Shown piece after piece: positions 1 through 8,347 of a stretch of DNA of 64,000 bases. A model generated the notes under the pieces. That model searched no databases and was not told the origin of the DNA. It worked only from the letters and a program-made list of their open reading frames with translations. How positions within the stretch are numbered: the first letter of the stretch is position 1; each line of letters begins with the position of its first letter. A program made the position numbers and the translations under genes. Source of the stretch: Photobacterium lutimaris (GTDB taxonomy: Bacteria; Pseudomonadota; Gammaproteobacteria; Enterobacterales; Vibrionaceae); contig NZ_PYMH01000002.1 in assembly GCF_003025555.1 (NCBI RefSeq), positions 558,001 to 622,000 on the forward strand, given 5' to 3'.

Positions 1-1
1 T

Positions 2-967
2 CTAGCCGCTATAGCTGAGCTGTCAGAAGCTTTGCCTGATCGTTTTGACTGGCCTCCGTTAGAGCGAAAAAGGCAGCAGCTTATTAATCACATTGGCCGG
101 GATACCGAAAGGCTGGGCAGCAAAGATCCTGAAAAGCTTGAGCACGCTCGTTTACTTTATCAACATAGTGAGAGGCCACCGTCAAGAGAAAGGCAAATAA
201 GGATCCTCGACAAGCAAGGCGGTACTGAGCAAGCACTGGCATTGGCCCTGCAGATGCAGGATTCCCCTACCAACGAAGAGGAAGCCGATGTAGCGGGTAT
301 ACTCACCCATCGCCTGCTCAATAAGCTTGGTAGCAAGCAGCCGCCGCGTAAAAGGCCCAAATTTGACAGCGAGATCCTTCTCCTTGCCCAGCAACATGCC
401 AGTGTTGAACTGGATGTTTCTGCTTACTACCAGCAGCGAGGTTGGCAAGCCTATTTCCTTGAGAACACCCTGCTGTGTGGCTTATTCGGCCTCGCGATGT
501 GGGACATCATTTTTTCAGCTCAGCAAGGCGCTTTCCTCAACCCGTTTCAACGTTCACCCAAAGATATGTTTTCCCATAAATTTTACCTACACCGTCAACC
601 ACAGATAGACGAGCGTTTGGCGGCACTGGAGTCGGGAGACTGGCAATATTGGCTAGAGATCTACCGAGCCAAGCAAGGTATCAGCAATGACTGGGTCAAC
701 TGGGGAACACTAACTGAAGCGATTATCCATCAGGCCGCTACGACAATTCCGGTAACGGCTTTAGTTGCGATCTTCAAGAGGATATTGTTCGATCCGAAAA
801 ACAACCGCAATGGCTTTCCCGATTTGATTCTGTTTAAAGACGGACAATACTGCTTTGCAGAGGTGAAAGGTCCTGGCGACACACTGCAAAATAACCAAAT
901 ACGATGGCTGAAGATGTTCCAACAGCACCAGATTTCGGCCAAGGTAGTGTATGTGAAATGGGTGTAG
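2..967 (+). CDS. VRR-NUC domain nuclease, C-terminal part (5' end outside window)
   Basis: The reading frame is open from the left edge of the window, so this is the C-terminal part of a longer protein; the first in-frame TTG at position 32 is not a convincing start. The last 60 or so residues carry a VRR-NUC nuclease core: a GFPDLILF stretch (catalytic Asp), then FAEVKGPGD (catalytic Glu and Lys), then a conserved Gln-rich helix and a terminal VVYVKW strand. In bacteria this domain ends FAN1-like proteins of roughly 540-560 residues that act as structure-specific DNA nucleases. About 320 residues are visible, so a little under half is missing if the length is normal. The fold assignment is firm; the substrate is inferred from the family. 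Confidence 0.85.
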   Translation, partial: LAAIAELSEALPDRFDWPPLERKRQQLINHIGRDTERLGSKDPEKLEHARLLYQHSERPPSRERQIRILDKQGGTEQALALALQMQDSPTNEEEADVAGILTHRLLNKLGSKQPPRKRPKFDSEILLLAQQHASVELDVSAYYQQRGWQAYFLENTLLCGLFGLAMWDIIFSAQQGAFLNPFQRSPKDMFSHKFYLHRQPQIDERLAALESGDWQYWLEIYRAKQGISNDWVNWGTLTEAIIHQAATTIPVTALVAIFKRILFDPKNNRNGFPDLILFKDGQYCFAEVKGPGDTLQNNQIRWLKMFQQHQISAKVVYVKWV

Positions 968-1602
968 GGCTTCCTTTTTGAAGGCAGCTCACATTACGTG
1001 ATTTAATTCAGACTAGTAGATATAAAGTTCAGAAAATAGTTTGTAATAAATTATTTCATCGAACGTTTTACTCTGTATTAAATACGAACAAAACAAAGCA
1101 TTAAATCGCAGCAAAATAACATTTTAAAAACAGACATCAATAAATCAGTCAAAGCAACATTCAATAGGTTAAATGATGACTAAAGCATGGTTCACTGAGA
1201 ATAACCACAACTGAACATAGCGAAACACAAACAACAAGCATAACAGTATTTCATTGCCATTAAATTAAAATAAAATCTAATAAATCACTATAAAAACAAC
1301 AGATTAAAAATAAAAACCAATCTGCACCGATAATTAAACAATCCAAAATAGAGTTTTTACTTTATTTCAAGATGGTATTGAGGTATAAATAAATATAGTA
1401 AACCACCTCAAACACCCTCCCTCGAATATATATAACAACACCAACATCCTGACAACAAAATTAATTAACTGGTCAGATTTGTTATATTTCAACCCCCACC
1501 TAGAATCCCCACGATTTATGCGCATGCATTAATCGAAATATACCCAATTAACTTCAGGTACTTGGGTATAAATCTAATCACATAAATAAAAAAGAATTCT
1601 AC
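968..1602. other. 635-bp AT-rich intergenic region upstream of the first fadL
   Basis: This stretch is very AT-rich and contains no plausible coding frame. Its only clear element is the FadR-like operator at 1467-1483, about 120 bases before the fadL start. It probably holds the fadL promoter; I could not pick -10/-35 boxes with confidence because of the base composition. Confidence 0.5.
1467..1483 (+). promoter_or_regulatory. FadR-like operator upstream of fadL copy 1
   Basis: The 17-mer AACTGGTCAGATTTGTT agrees with the enterobacterial FadR consensus AGCTGGTCCGAYNTGTT at all but two positions. FadR senses long-chain acyl-CoA and controls fatty-acid uptake and degradation. The position about 120 bp before a fadL start, and similar sites before the two neighbouring genes, support a real operator. 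Confidence 0.75.
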
Positions 1603-2904
1603 ATGTTCAAGAAGCGTTTGTTATCCTGTGCTGTATTAACAGCACTTTCTCTTGCGTCTACACAAAGCATGGCTGCAGGTTTCCAACTTAATAGCCAATC
1701 AGCAACCGGTCTTGGTCGTGCTTTTGCTGGTGATGCTGTTATTGCCGACAATGCCTCAGCGATGGCCCGTAACCCTGCAACCATGGCTATGTTCAAAGAA
1801 ACCAGCATGTCACTGGGTTTCACTGTTATTGATACTGACGTACGTATTAAAGACGGTACTTATAACCAAATGAAGCTGCTTGAAGGCCTGCCAATTGGGA
1901 CTAATGAGTTCGATATTTCGGGTACTGATGGTATCGGTAGCACCGCTGTAGTCCCTAACTTCTACCTTGTTGTCCCAGTAAACGATCAGTGGGCATGGGG
2001 CCTCTCCGCTTACTCTAACTTCGGTACTGGTACCGAGTTTAAAGATGACTTTGCCGCCTCTGTATTTGGTGGTACAACCGATATCAAGAGCATGAATTTA
2101 GGTGCCAGTGTTTCATACCGCCTGAACGAGCAATGGAGCTTGGGGGCAGGTCTGGATCTGATCTACGGTATCGGAAAGCTTAAGCGCGATATCGATTTTG
2201 AATACTGTCAAAACGTAAGTAGTGGTTGGATTCCTAATATTCAATGTAGCGATCAAAAATTCAACGCCCTTGATGTCGATGCGTCTGGCTTTGCTGTCGG
2301 TGGTAACATCGGTGTGGTTTACGAGCTGAATGACAACCACCGTTTTGGTCTTTCCTACCGCTACAGCCCAACCGTCACAGCCAAAGGTGACGTCAATACG
2401 ATTACCGGCAATAGCGACAAGATGGACATGCCACTACCGGACATGGCCGAGTTCTCTGGTTACCACCGCCTAGCCAATAAATTTGCCGCGCACTATAGTG
2501 TCCAGTGGGTACAATGGAGTGCTTTCGATACACTGCAAATGGCCGGTATTGAAAAGGAATATGCCTGGAAAGATGCAGGCCACATCTCGGTCGGTGGTAC
2601 TTACTACCTAAACAATGACTGGACGCTGCGCGCCGGTTACATGTATGACGTAGCCGCTACGGACGAAATCAAATCAATTTCGATCCCTGACTCGGATCGC
2701 CAATGGCTCTCAGCCGGCTTTACCTACCATATTAACTCTCGTTCAAATATCGACTTTGGTGCGACCTACTTGATTGGTAAAGACACCCAAGTTGATGAGT
2801 TCATGGGGATTGAAGTTGAGGGTGTGCCAATTGGTACCAGCGTGTCAGCCACGACCCGCGCAGATGCAATCCTCGTCGGTCTGCAATACAGCCGCAGCTT
2901 CTAA
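1603..2904 (+). CDS. fadL: FadL/OmpP1/TodX family outer-membrane long-chain fatty acid porin, copy 1
   Basis: A 433-residue outer-membrane beta-barrel that lets long-chain fatty acids and similar hydrophobic molecules cross the outer membrane. The N-terminus is a signal peptide ending in SMA, with cleavage before AGFQLNSQSATGLGRAFAGD. That mature end, with its NPA motif a few residues later (RNPATM), is the FadL family hallmark. The length is normal and the barrel ends in an aromatic residue (YSRSF), as expected for Bam-assembled proteins. The start ATG at 1603 opens directly on the signal peptide. It is clearly paralogous to the gene at 5617, sharing long identical stretches. A FadR-like operator lies upstream and a strong terminator follows, so it is probably monocistronic. 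Confidence 0.93.
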   Translation: MFKKRLLSCAVLTALSLASTQSMAAGFQLNSQSATGLGRAFAGDAVIADNASAMARNPATMAMFKETSMSLGFTVIDTDVRIKDGTYNQMKLLEGLPIGTNEFDISGTDGIGSTAVVPNFYLVVPVNDQWAWGLSAYSNFGTGTEFKDDFAASVFGGTTDIKSMNLGASVSYRLNEQWSLGAGLDLIYGIGKLKRDIDFEYCQNVSSGWIPNIQCSDQKFNALDVDASGFAVGGNIGVVYELNDNHRFGLSYRYSPTVTAKGDVNTITGNSDKMDMPLPDMAEFSGYHRLANKFAAHYSVQWVQWSAFDTLQMAGIEKEYAWKDAGHISVGGTYYLNNDWTLRAGYMYDVAATDEIKSISIPDSDRQWLSAGFTYHINSRSNIDFGATYLIGKDTQVDEFMGIEVEGVPIGTSVSATTRADAILVGLQYSRSF

Positions 2905-2928
2905 TTTCCAGCAACACCTAAAAAAAAT

Positions 2929-2960
2929 AAAAGCGGAAACCATTCGGGTTTCCGCTTTTT
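2929..2960 (+). terminator. Rho-independent terminator of fadL copy 1
   Basis: A 12-bp stem (AAAGCGGAAACC with its complement) around a short loop, ending in a T run. It lies 25 bases after the fadL stop and before the convergent esterase gene. Confidence 0.9.
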
Positions 2961-2990
2961 AAACACCGTGCTTACTGAGTGATAGATTTG

Positions 2991-5063
2991 TTACCTAGGA
3001 AAGTAATCAAACAAAATCTCTTCACCAATAAGTCCATCACAAAGGCCACCGTAACTGCTCAGGCCTGCATCTTGCGCTGGGTTATATGCTCTATCCCAAT
3101 CCACTTGCTCAACAAACTTACCCTCAGCATTGATCATCAATACCCTGTCAGTATTGTCAGCACTGTTACGATAGTATTCATCGAACAACGCATCGGTAAA
3201 CCAAACTCGTGACATGGTGTTCATCAATTGACGATCTTGCTTGTTCGGATAAATTTTCTCACCTGCAATGTTCACCGCCTTGTTAAAAACAAACGGCAAC
3301 TCCGAGGCATGACACGCTTTGCCGGTACCATTAGTGTTGCTACAACTCAGTGCAGCCAAATCACCTATGGTGCCATGGCCAAATGGCCATATATTGATGC
3401 TCGAAGTGTAATCATAGTGGTATAGCGTCGTATTCTTGTCAGTCTGAATTTGATTATCTACGACATTACGCGCAGCACAGGTAAACAACAGGTCATTCGC
3501 TAATTTCCGAATTTGGCCGATATTACCTAACGCCCCTTTCTCACCGTCAACACCGTTGCCTGTTAAGGTTTTATCATCAAACGCAGCATAGTCGCTATAT
3601 GCTAAAACATTATTTGCCGTTTGGTTTTGAAGCCCCAAAACTAAGCGGGTAATGATCGGATACAGATTCTGCCGGGTAATTACATCATCAGGCATGGCTT
3701 CAAGCTCTTTTTGAATCGCTTTCATTTTAGCTGCCAATTCTCGGTCAACAGCCCAAATTGCCCAATAGTATTGCTTGATTAATGAAATAACGTCTTCTTT
3801 CGGCGCGCTTATATCAACGGTGCCATCCTGAGAAACCCCCGGCATGATCAAAGGCACCCGTTCGCCAGTCTCCGGGTCAACGGTTGTGATATTGTAGAGG
3901 AACAGCCAATCCAGCATCGAAGTGAAAATATTCGCTTCATCGGTGTTAAAACCAACGACCGTAGGAACACTAAACTGGGTATGGATAGGCTGCCCAACAA
4001 CATGGTAACCTTTAATAGCTCCCCCGCCGATAATACTCTTTTCCCTGCTCTCAATATAAGGAGCAAACGGCAAGAAACCCGACGTCGCAGGAAAAGAAGT
4101 AACAAGCCCTGTCACCAATTGCACCGGTTCTTTGGCATAGGTCTGGATTACCTTCAACTCATCTAGACTGAGTTCTGCCAGTGGTTTATTGAACTGCTCC
4201 AATGCCTGAGTTTCAAGCTGCGCTTCAAGACGCTTGGCCGAACCATAATCTTTGTAGGCAATTCCGTACGGATTGCTCTGCATGATCGCACGCTGGTAGT
4301 ATGGACCAGCGACCTTTGTGTCTTGCTGCAAAATACCAATCGACATCGCACCGGCGCTCTCACCGAAAACGGTCACATTGGTATCATCGCCACCAAACTG
4401 GGAAATATATTTATTAACCCACTCCAAAGCGCTCTTCTGATCACCGATACCGAAGTTGCCGCCCCGAGGTTGATCTTCGACATCAACCCACTTACTTCCT
4501 AACAAACCAACGCGGTAGTTCAGTGAAACGGCAATAAATGGTTTTCCGCGCTCGCCCATCGCGGTATCTGAAATACTCTGTGCAACAACGGTATCAGCTT
4601 GGTTTAAGGCTGATGATCCCGCACCACTTTCAAATGAGCCGCCGTGAATGAAGACATACACAGGTAGATTGGCTTGCTGATCAACCCCAGCAGGCCGCCA
4701 GATATTTAGGCTAAGGCAGTCTTCCGACTGTTCGATTTCCGTGTTACCCAGCTGCGGGCAAATGGCCCCAAACCCAGTGGCATCAATATCCCCGGTCAGA
4801 TTGGCCAGCGTACTGTGCTCAAAGCGTTCAGCGCTGGCAAAACGAATACCTTTAAATGCCTCGATATCAACGGTTTCAACCTGACCAACCCCATTTCTAA
4901 TGGTATTTTTTTCGATCAAACCGGTAACCTTGGCCTCGCCGACTTGGACCGTTACTTTTGACGGCGCAGTATTCTCTTTGCCAGATGTTGATGAATCATT
5001 ATTACATGCAACTAAGGCCAACGCGATGCCTGTTGCAATTATAGAGCGGGAATAAAATTTCAT
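2991..5063 (-). CDS. Exported lipoprotein carboxylesterase (type B carboxylesterase/lipase family)
   Basis: A 690-residue serine hydrolase of the alpha/beta type B carboxylesterase family. The start at 5063 was chosen because it opens on a lipoprotein signal peptide (MKFYSRSII...) with lipobox LVAC; an upstream in-frame start adds 17 residues that would spoil it. Visible motifs are an oxyanion-hole HGGSF, the nucleophile elbow GESAG (Ser 236), a GFNTDEANIF segment carrying the probable acid, and CHASELPFVF with the probable catalytic His. It is longer than the usual 500-550 residues, with extra sequence between the acid and His regions. It sits between two FadL porins and has its own FadR-like site, which suggests it releases fatty acids from exogenous esters at the cell surface or in the periplasm. 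The substrate is not readable from the sequence. Confidence 0.88.
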   Translation of the reverse strand: MKFYSRSIIATGIALALVACNNDSSTSGKENTAPSKVTVQVGEAKVTGLIEKNTIRNGVGQVETVDIEAFKGIRFASAERFEHSTLANLTGDIDATGFGAICPQLGNTEIEQSEDCLSLNIWRPAGVDQQANLPVYVFIHGGSFESGAGSSALNQADTVVAQSISDTAMGERGKPFIAVSLNYRVGLLGSKWVDVEDQPRGGNFGIGDQKSALEWVNKYISQFGGDDTNVTVFGESAGAMSIGILQQDTKVAGPYYQRAIMQSNPYGIAYKDYGSAKRLEAQLETQALEQFNKPLAELSLDELKVIQTYAKEPVQLVTGLVTSFPATSGFLPFAPYIESREKSIIGGGAIKGYHVVGQPIHTQFSVPTVVGFNTDEANIFTSMLDWLFLYNITTVDPETGERVPLIMPGVSQDGTVDISAPKEDVISLIKQYYWAIWAVDRELAAKMKAIQKELEAMPDDVITRQNLYPIITRLVLGLQNQTANNVLAYSDYAAFDDKTLTGNGVDGEKGALGNIGQIRKLANDLLFTCAARNVVDNQIQTDKNTTLYHYDYTSSINIWPFGHGTIGDLAALSCSNTNGTGKACHASELPFVFNKAVNIAGEKIYPNKQDRQLMNTMSRVWFTDALFDEYYRNSADNTDRVLMINAEGKFVEQVDWDRAYNPAQDAGLSSYGGLCDGLIGEEILFDYFPR

Positions 5064-5199
5064 AATTATAGTCTTTATATGCTTCTTGCATTTTATTAAT
5101 AAACACCTAAGCAATAAGTAATTACCTCAGTACTTATAATTATAGGGGTTTGTATACTTTCATTATAATTATTTTACTGTGAAATTAAATCGAATATTG

Positions 5200-5216
5200 A
5201 ACTGGTCTGACGTTTT
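5200..5216 (+). promoter_or_regulatory. FadR-like operator upstream of the carboxylesterase gene
   Basis: AACTGGTCTGACGTTTT matches the FadR consensus AGCTGGTCCGAYNTGTT at 14 of 17 positions, including the whole CTGGTC core and the GAC. It lies about 140 bp upstream of the minus-strand esterase start. It is weaker than the two fadL sites but has the same core. Confidence 0.6.
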
Positions 5217-5516
5217 AATAAAAGAAAAAACATGAAACCAAAAAGTTAAACCTAAAACCATAGCGCATACACAAGGCCCATTCATACCAGAGATGAATAA
5301 AACCTTTTATTAATTATAAGAAACATAGACATACAGCTATCATCCATGATAAAAAATTAGATATATCAATCCTAATATAGCTAGTTACCTTGCCGCATAT
5401 CACAGCCAAAACATTGCAAATAAAAATACAAAAATCAGACATATCACACCCTGAAATAATAAAGTATAAAGATTTAACATTGGCCACCACAATATTAAAA
5501 CAAGCACGTCAATTAA

Positions 5517-5533
5517 AACTGGTCAGAGTTGTT
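5517..5533 (+). promoter_or_regulatory. FadR-like operator upstream of fadL copy 2
   Basis: AACTGGTCAGAGTTGTT differs from the site before fadL copy 1 at one position only. It ends 83 bases before the second fadL start, a spacing similar to copy 1. Confidence 0.72.
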
Positions 5534-5616
5534 TAAATAAATACTCATTCTAAAATCGCAACATAATTTATGGCGATATAAATAGCCAAACTTAATAATT
5601 AAAAAGATATATAGAT

Positions 5617-6915
5617 ATGTTCAAGAAGCGTCTTTTAACAAGTGCTGTAGTTTCGGCTATTGTACTTTCGTCAACACCTTCGCTAGCGGCAGGATTCCAA
5701 TTAAATAGCCAATCAGCAACAGGCCTTGGTCGTGCCTTTGCCGGTGATGCTGTGATTGCCGACAATGCCGCGGTAGCTGCCCGTAACCCTGCGGCAATGG
5801 CCCTATTTAAAGAGTCTAACTTTTCCCTTGGTTTTAATGTCATCGCGACTGACGTAAAAATGAAATCAGGTACTTACCACCAGCCCAAAGTTATCGCCAG
5901 TCCCAATGGCGAAATTCTAGGTTTAGAAACAAACAGCTATGATCTTTCAGGTACCGACGACATTGGCGGCACCTCGCTGGTCCCCAACCTGCACCTGGTA
6001 ATGCCAATCAATGAAAAATGGGCGTGGGGCCTGTCCGCATACTCGAATTTCGGCACCGCAACTGAATTTGGAGACGACTTTGCCGCCTCGATCTTCGGCG
6101 GGAAAACAAGCGTTAAAAGTATGAACCTAGGGACAAGCCTGTCTTATCGCCTCAATGAGCACCTCAGCATCGGTGCAGGCCTGGACATCATCTACGGTGT
6201 CGGTGAGCTCTCCCGTGATTTTGATGCCGAGGTGTGCCCTAGCGTCATGGGCAGCCCGCTGTTCTGTACCGAGCTAAAGCAAAACGTCTTGGATGTCGAT
6301 GCATCCGGTACCGCACTTGGCTGGAATGCTGGCTTGGTGTACGAGGTTAATGAAAATCACCGATTTGGCCTTAGCTACCGCTACAGTCCAACCGTTGAAG
6401 CGAAAGGCGACGTTATGGGTGGCTTGCAAACCGCAAGTTCAATGGATTTACCCCTACCCGATATTGCTGAATTTTCAGGCTACCATCGCCTTACCGACAA
6501 ATTCGCCGCCCATTACAGTTTACAATGGGTTGAGTGGAGCGCTTTCGATACCCTGCATATCGGTGCGATTGAAAAAGAGTATCAATGGAAGGATGCCGGT
6601 CATATTTCTATCGGTGGCACCTATTACCTAAATAATGACTGGACACTTCGCGCTGGATACATGTACGACATCGCGGCAACCGATGAGCTGAAATCAATCT
6701 CAATTCCAGACTCTGATCGTCAATGGTTCTCTGCTGGCTTTAGTTACCACTTCAGCCAAAAGGAAAGCATCGACTTTGGTTTGACTTACCTCGTCGGCCA
6801 AGATGTCACTTTTGACGAAGAATTGAGTCCTGAGCTGGATGCTCCTTCAATCACCGGGGCAACGACACGCGCCGATGCGATCTTATTCGGCCTGCAATAT
6901 AGCCGGTCTTTTTAA
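5617..6915 (+). CDS. fadL: FadL/OmpP1/TodX family outer-membrane fatty acid porin, copy 2
   Basis: A 432-residue paralogue of the gene at 1603, with the same architecture: signal peptide ending SLA, mature AGFQLNSQSATGLGRAFAGD, RNPAAM motif, and a terminal YSRSF. The two proteins differ mostly in the surface-loop regions (for example the stretch after SGTYHQ and the Cys-containing loop near residue 207). That pattern fits an old duplication with different ligand preference rather than a recent copy. The gene is transcribed away from the esterase, has its own FadR-like operator and its own terminator. Ligand range is inferred, not seen. Confidence 0.93.
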   Translation: MFKKRLLTSAVVSAIVLSSTPSLAAGFQLNSQSATGLGRAFAGDAVIADNAAVAARNPAAMALFKESNFSLGFNVIATDVKMKSGTYHQPKVIASPNGEILGLETNSYDLSGTDDIGGTSLVPNLHLVMPINEKWAWGLSAYSNFGTATEFGDDFAASIFGGKTSVKSMNLGTSLSYRLNEHLSIGAGLDIIYGVGELSRDFDAEVCPSVMGSPLFCTELKQNVLDVDASGTALGWNAGLVYEVNENHRFGLSYRYSPTVEAKGDVMGGLQTASSMDLPLPDIAEFSGYHRLTDKFAAHYSLQWVEWSAFDTLHIGAIEKEYQWKDAGHISIGGTYYLNNDWTLRAGYMYDIAATDELKSISIPDSDRQWFSAGFSYHFSQKESIDFGLTYLVGQDVTFDEELSPELDAPSITGATTRADAILFGLQYSRSF

Positions 6916-6944
6916 GCCGCCATTGATACAACTCAGAGCACAGA

Positions 6945-6974
6945 GCGGAAACTCTCTCGAGTTTCCGTTTTTTT
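6945..6974 (+). terminator. Rho-independent terminator of fadL copy 2
   Basis: CGGAAACTC pairs perfectly with GAGTTTCCG around a TCTC loop, followed by seven Ts. The stem resembles that of the first fadL terminator, consistent with duplication of the whole unit. Confidence 0.9.
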
Positions 6975-7135
6975 ATATCTCAATGCTTTTGTTTTTTTTC
7001 ATAAATTACCATGGTGAAGCCCCAGTCTTGGGTCTAAGATTTATTGTATCAATTTCATGATTGCAGCATGTTTCTGTGATCTGTTTCTTGATTAGATTCC
7101 ATGCTCATCGTCGCATCACGATTTTGGTCAATGCC

Positions 7136-7963
7136 ATGAGAAAGACAAGAACCGTACAAAAAATTCGCTTTGGCACAAAGCGTGGCCTTCAAACCACTTT
7201 TATAAAACCGTCAGAACTTGAAGAGCTCAATCCGTTTGTGCAATGGGATCATTTTACCGCCAAAGCATTACTTCATGCTGAGCGGCTCGATTATCAAAGC
7301 CATTCGGGGATTGATGCTGTCAGTTACCCCGTTATTGGCAAGCTCAGCCATCATGACTCAACCGGCAACCATGTCACCCTTGCCAGCGGTGATGTGCATA
7401 TCATGACTTCGGGCGACGGCGTCATTCACAAAGATATTATGACCCCTCAAAATGGGCTGGTGGAATCCTTCAGTCTCGGCACTGTCCTACCGGCAGGGAA
7501 AGTCGAAATGTCTCCGGCTAGGTGCATCAATTTGCACTCCCAGCAGATGCCATTAATTGAGGAACATGACTCGACCACCAAGATAATTATTGGCCAGTAC
7601 AAAGGTGCAGCCAGTCCGGTTAAATACAGCATTCCTATGACCTTCCTCGATATTATGATCGCTCCTTACGGCTGCTGGTCTTTTGCTCCCGATCCGGTTC
7701 AACTTACCGGATTTATTTATTTACGTTCGGGGAGTGTCTACATCAGCGGCAGTCAGCTTCATCGCCTACAAATGGCAACCTTGGTCCCGTCCGCTCTACC
7801 TATAGAAATCAGAACCAGCAAGCTTGGCGCAAGAATCTTTATCGCTACAGGCAAACCCCAGCAACAACCTCTTTTTTCAAACCAATATTCTGTACACTCC
7901 TCGCCGCAAAATATGACAAAAGCGACACAAAATATCGATCATCTACTCACATCCAGAAAGTGA
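7136..7963 (+). CDS. Divergent pirin family protein (bicupin)
   Basis: About 275 residues with the pirin pattern: an N-terminal cupin with GKLSHHDSTGNHVTLASGDVHIMTSGDGVIHKD, close to the family's 'GELEHRDSLGN...GDVQWMTAGRGIIHSE', and a shorter second cupin. Pirins are cupins often described as Fe-binding redox sensors or quercetinases. Here the first metal motif, usually HPHRG, reads QSHSG, and the HSE at the end reads HKD, so two of the usual metal ligands look replaced. The start at 7136 (MRKTRTVQKIRFG) matches where pirins begin; the frame stays open upstream to a TTG at 7061. Metal binding may be altered or lost. Its link to the upstream lipid genes is only positional. Confidence 0.75.
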   Translation: MRKTRTVQKIRFGTKRGLQTTFIKPSELEELNPFVQWDHFTAKALLHAERLDYQSHSGIDAVSYPVIGKLSHHDSTGNHVTLASGDVHIMTSGDGVIHKDIMTPQNGLVESFSLGTVLPAGKVEMSPARCINLHSQQMPLIEEHDSTTKIIIGQYKGAASPVKYSIPMTFLDIMIAPYGCWSFAPDPVQLTGFIYLRSGSVYISGSQLHRLQMATLVPSALPIEIRTSKLGARIFIATGKPQQQPLFSNQYSVHSSPQNMTKATQNIDHLLTSRK

Positions 7964-8347
7964 ACGTGTTCACCCGCATCACCCCAAGGTGATCTAAATC
8001 GCAAAAATCAACACTCATTTTTTTGACGCTTTTATCCGCCAGTGACCTCATCTCGTCTCAAGATTGAGTTATTTTTGACCCGACTAATTCAAAACGTTAC
8101 CAACAAATAATACCGTTTCTCTGTTGAGCAAAGTGACAATAATTTTCCGCCCTCACAAATACCAAAAGAGAATGCACCCTATACCAATATCCCCCACTAC
8201 ATCCCTATCACCAATACCTAAACCTGAAAACAAAAATAATATAAACCTTTAAATTTAAAGGTTTTATTTTATTATCCAGTGTCTACCCTCACCTCTTTGA
8301 CCGGTCGCTAGATTATGCCAGTACCCTTTTTACGCTCAGACTTGTTT
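7964..8347. other. Intergenic region before the TonB receptor; small palindromes
   Basis: No gene seen. Three symmetric elements occur: GTGAACGTGTTCAC at 7960-7973 overlapping the pirin stop, ATCACCCCAAGGTGAT at 7978-7993, and a perfect 22-bp palindrome at 8243-8264. None has a convincing terminator tail except possibly the last. The TonB receptor promoter must lie here; no Fur-box-like sequence was noticed. Confidence 0.45.
8243..8264. repeat. Perfect 22-bp palindrome upstream of the TonB receptor gene
   Basis: AAACCTTTAAATTTAAAGGTTT is self-complementary and is followed by TATTTTATT. It could be a weak terminator for the pirin gene or a dimeric repressor site about 85 bp upstream of the receptor start. 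The sequence alone does not decide. Confidence 0.5.

Larger units (their letters stand above)
5064..5616. other. Divergent AT-rich intergenic region with two FadR-like sites
   Basis: This 553-bp AT-rich region separates the divergent esterase and second fadL genes and must carry both promoters. Apart from the two FadR-like 17-mers (5200-5216 and 5517-5533) I see no gene, RNA or terminator in it. Confidence 0.6.
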
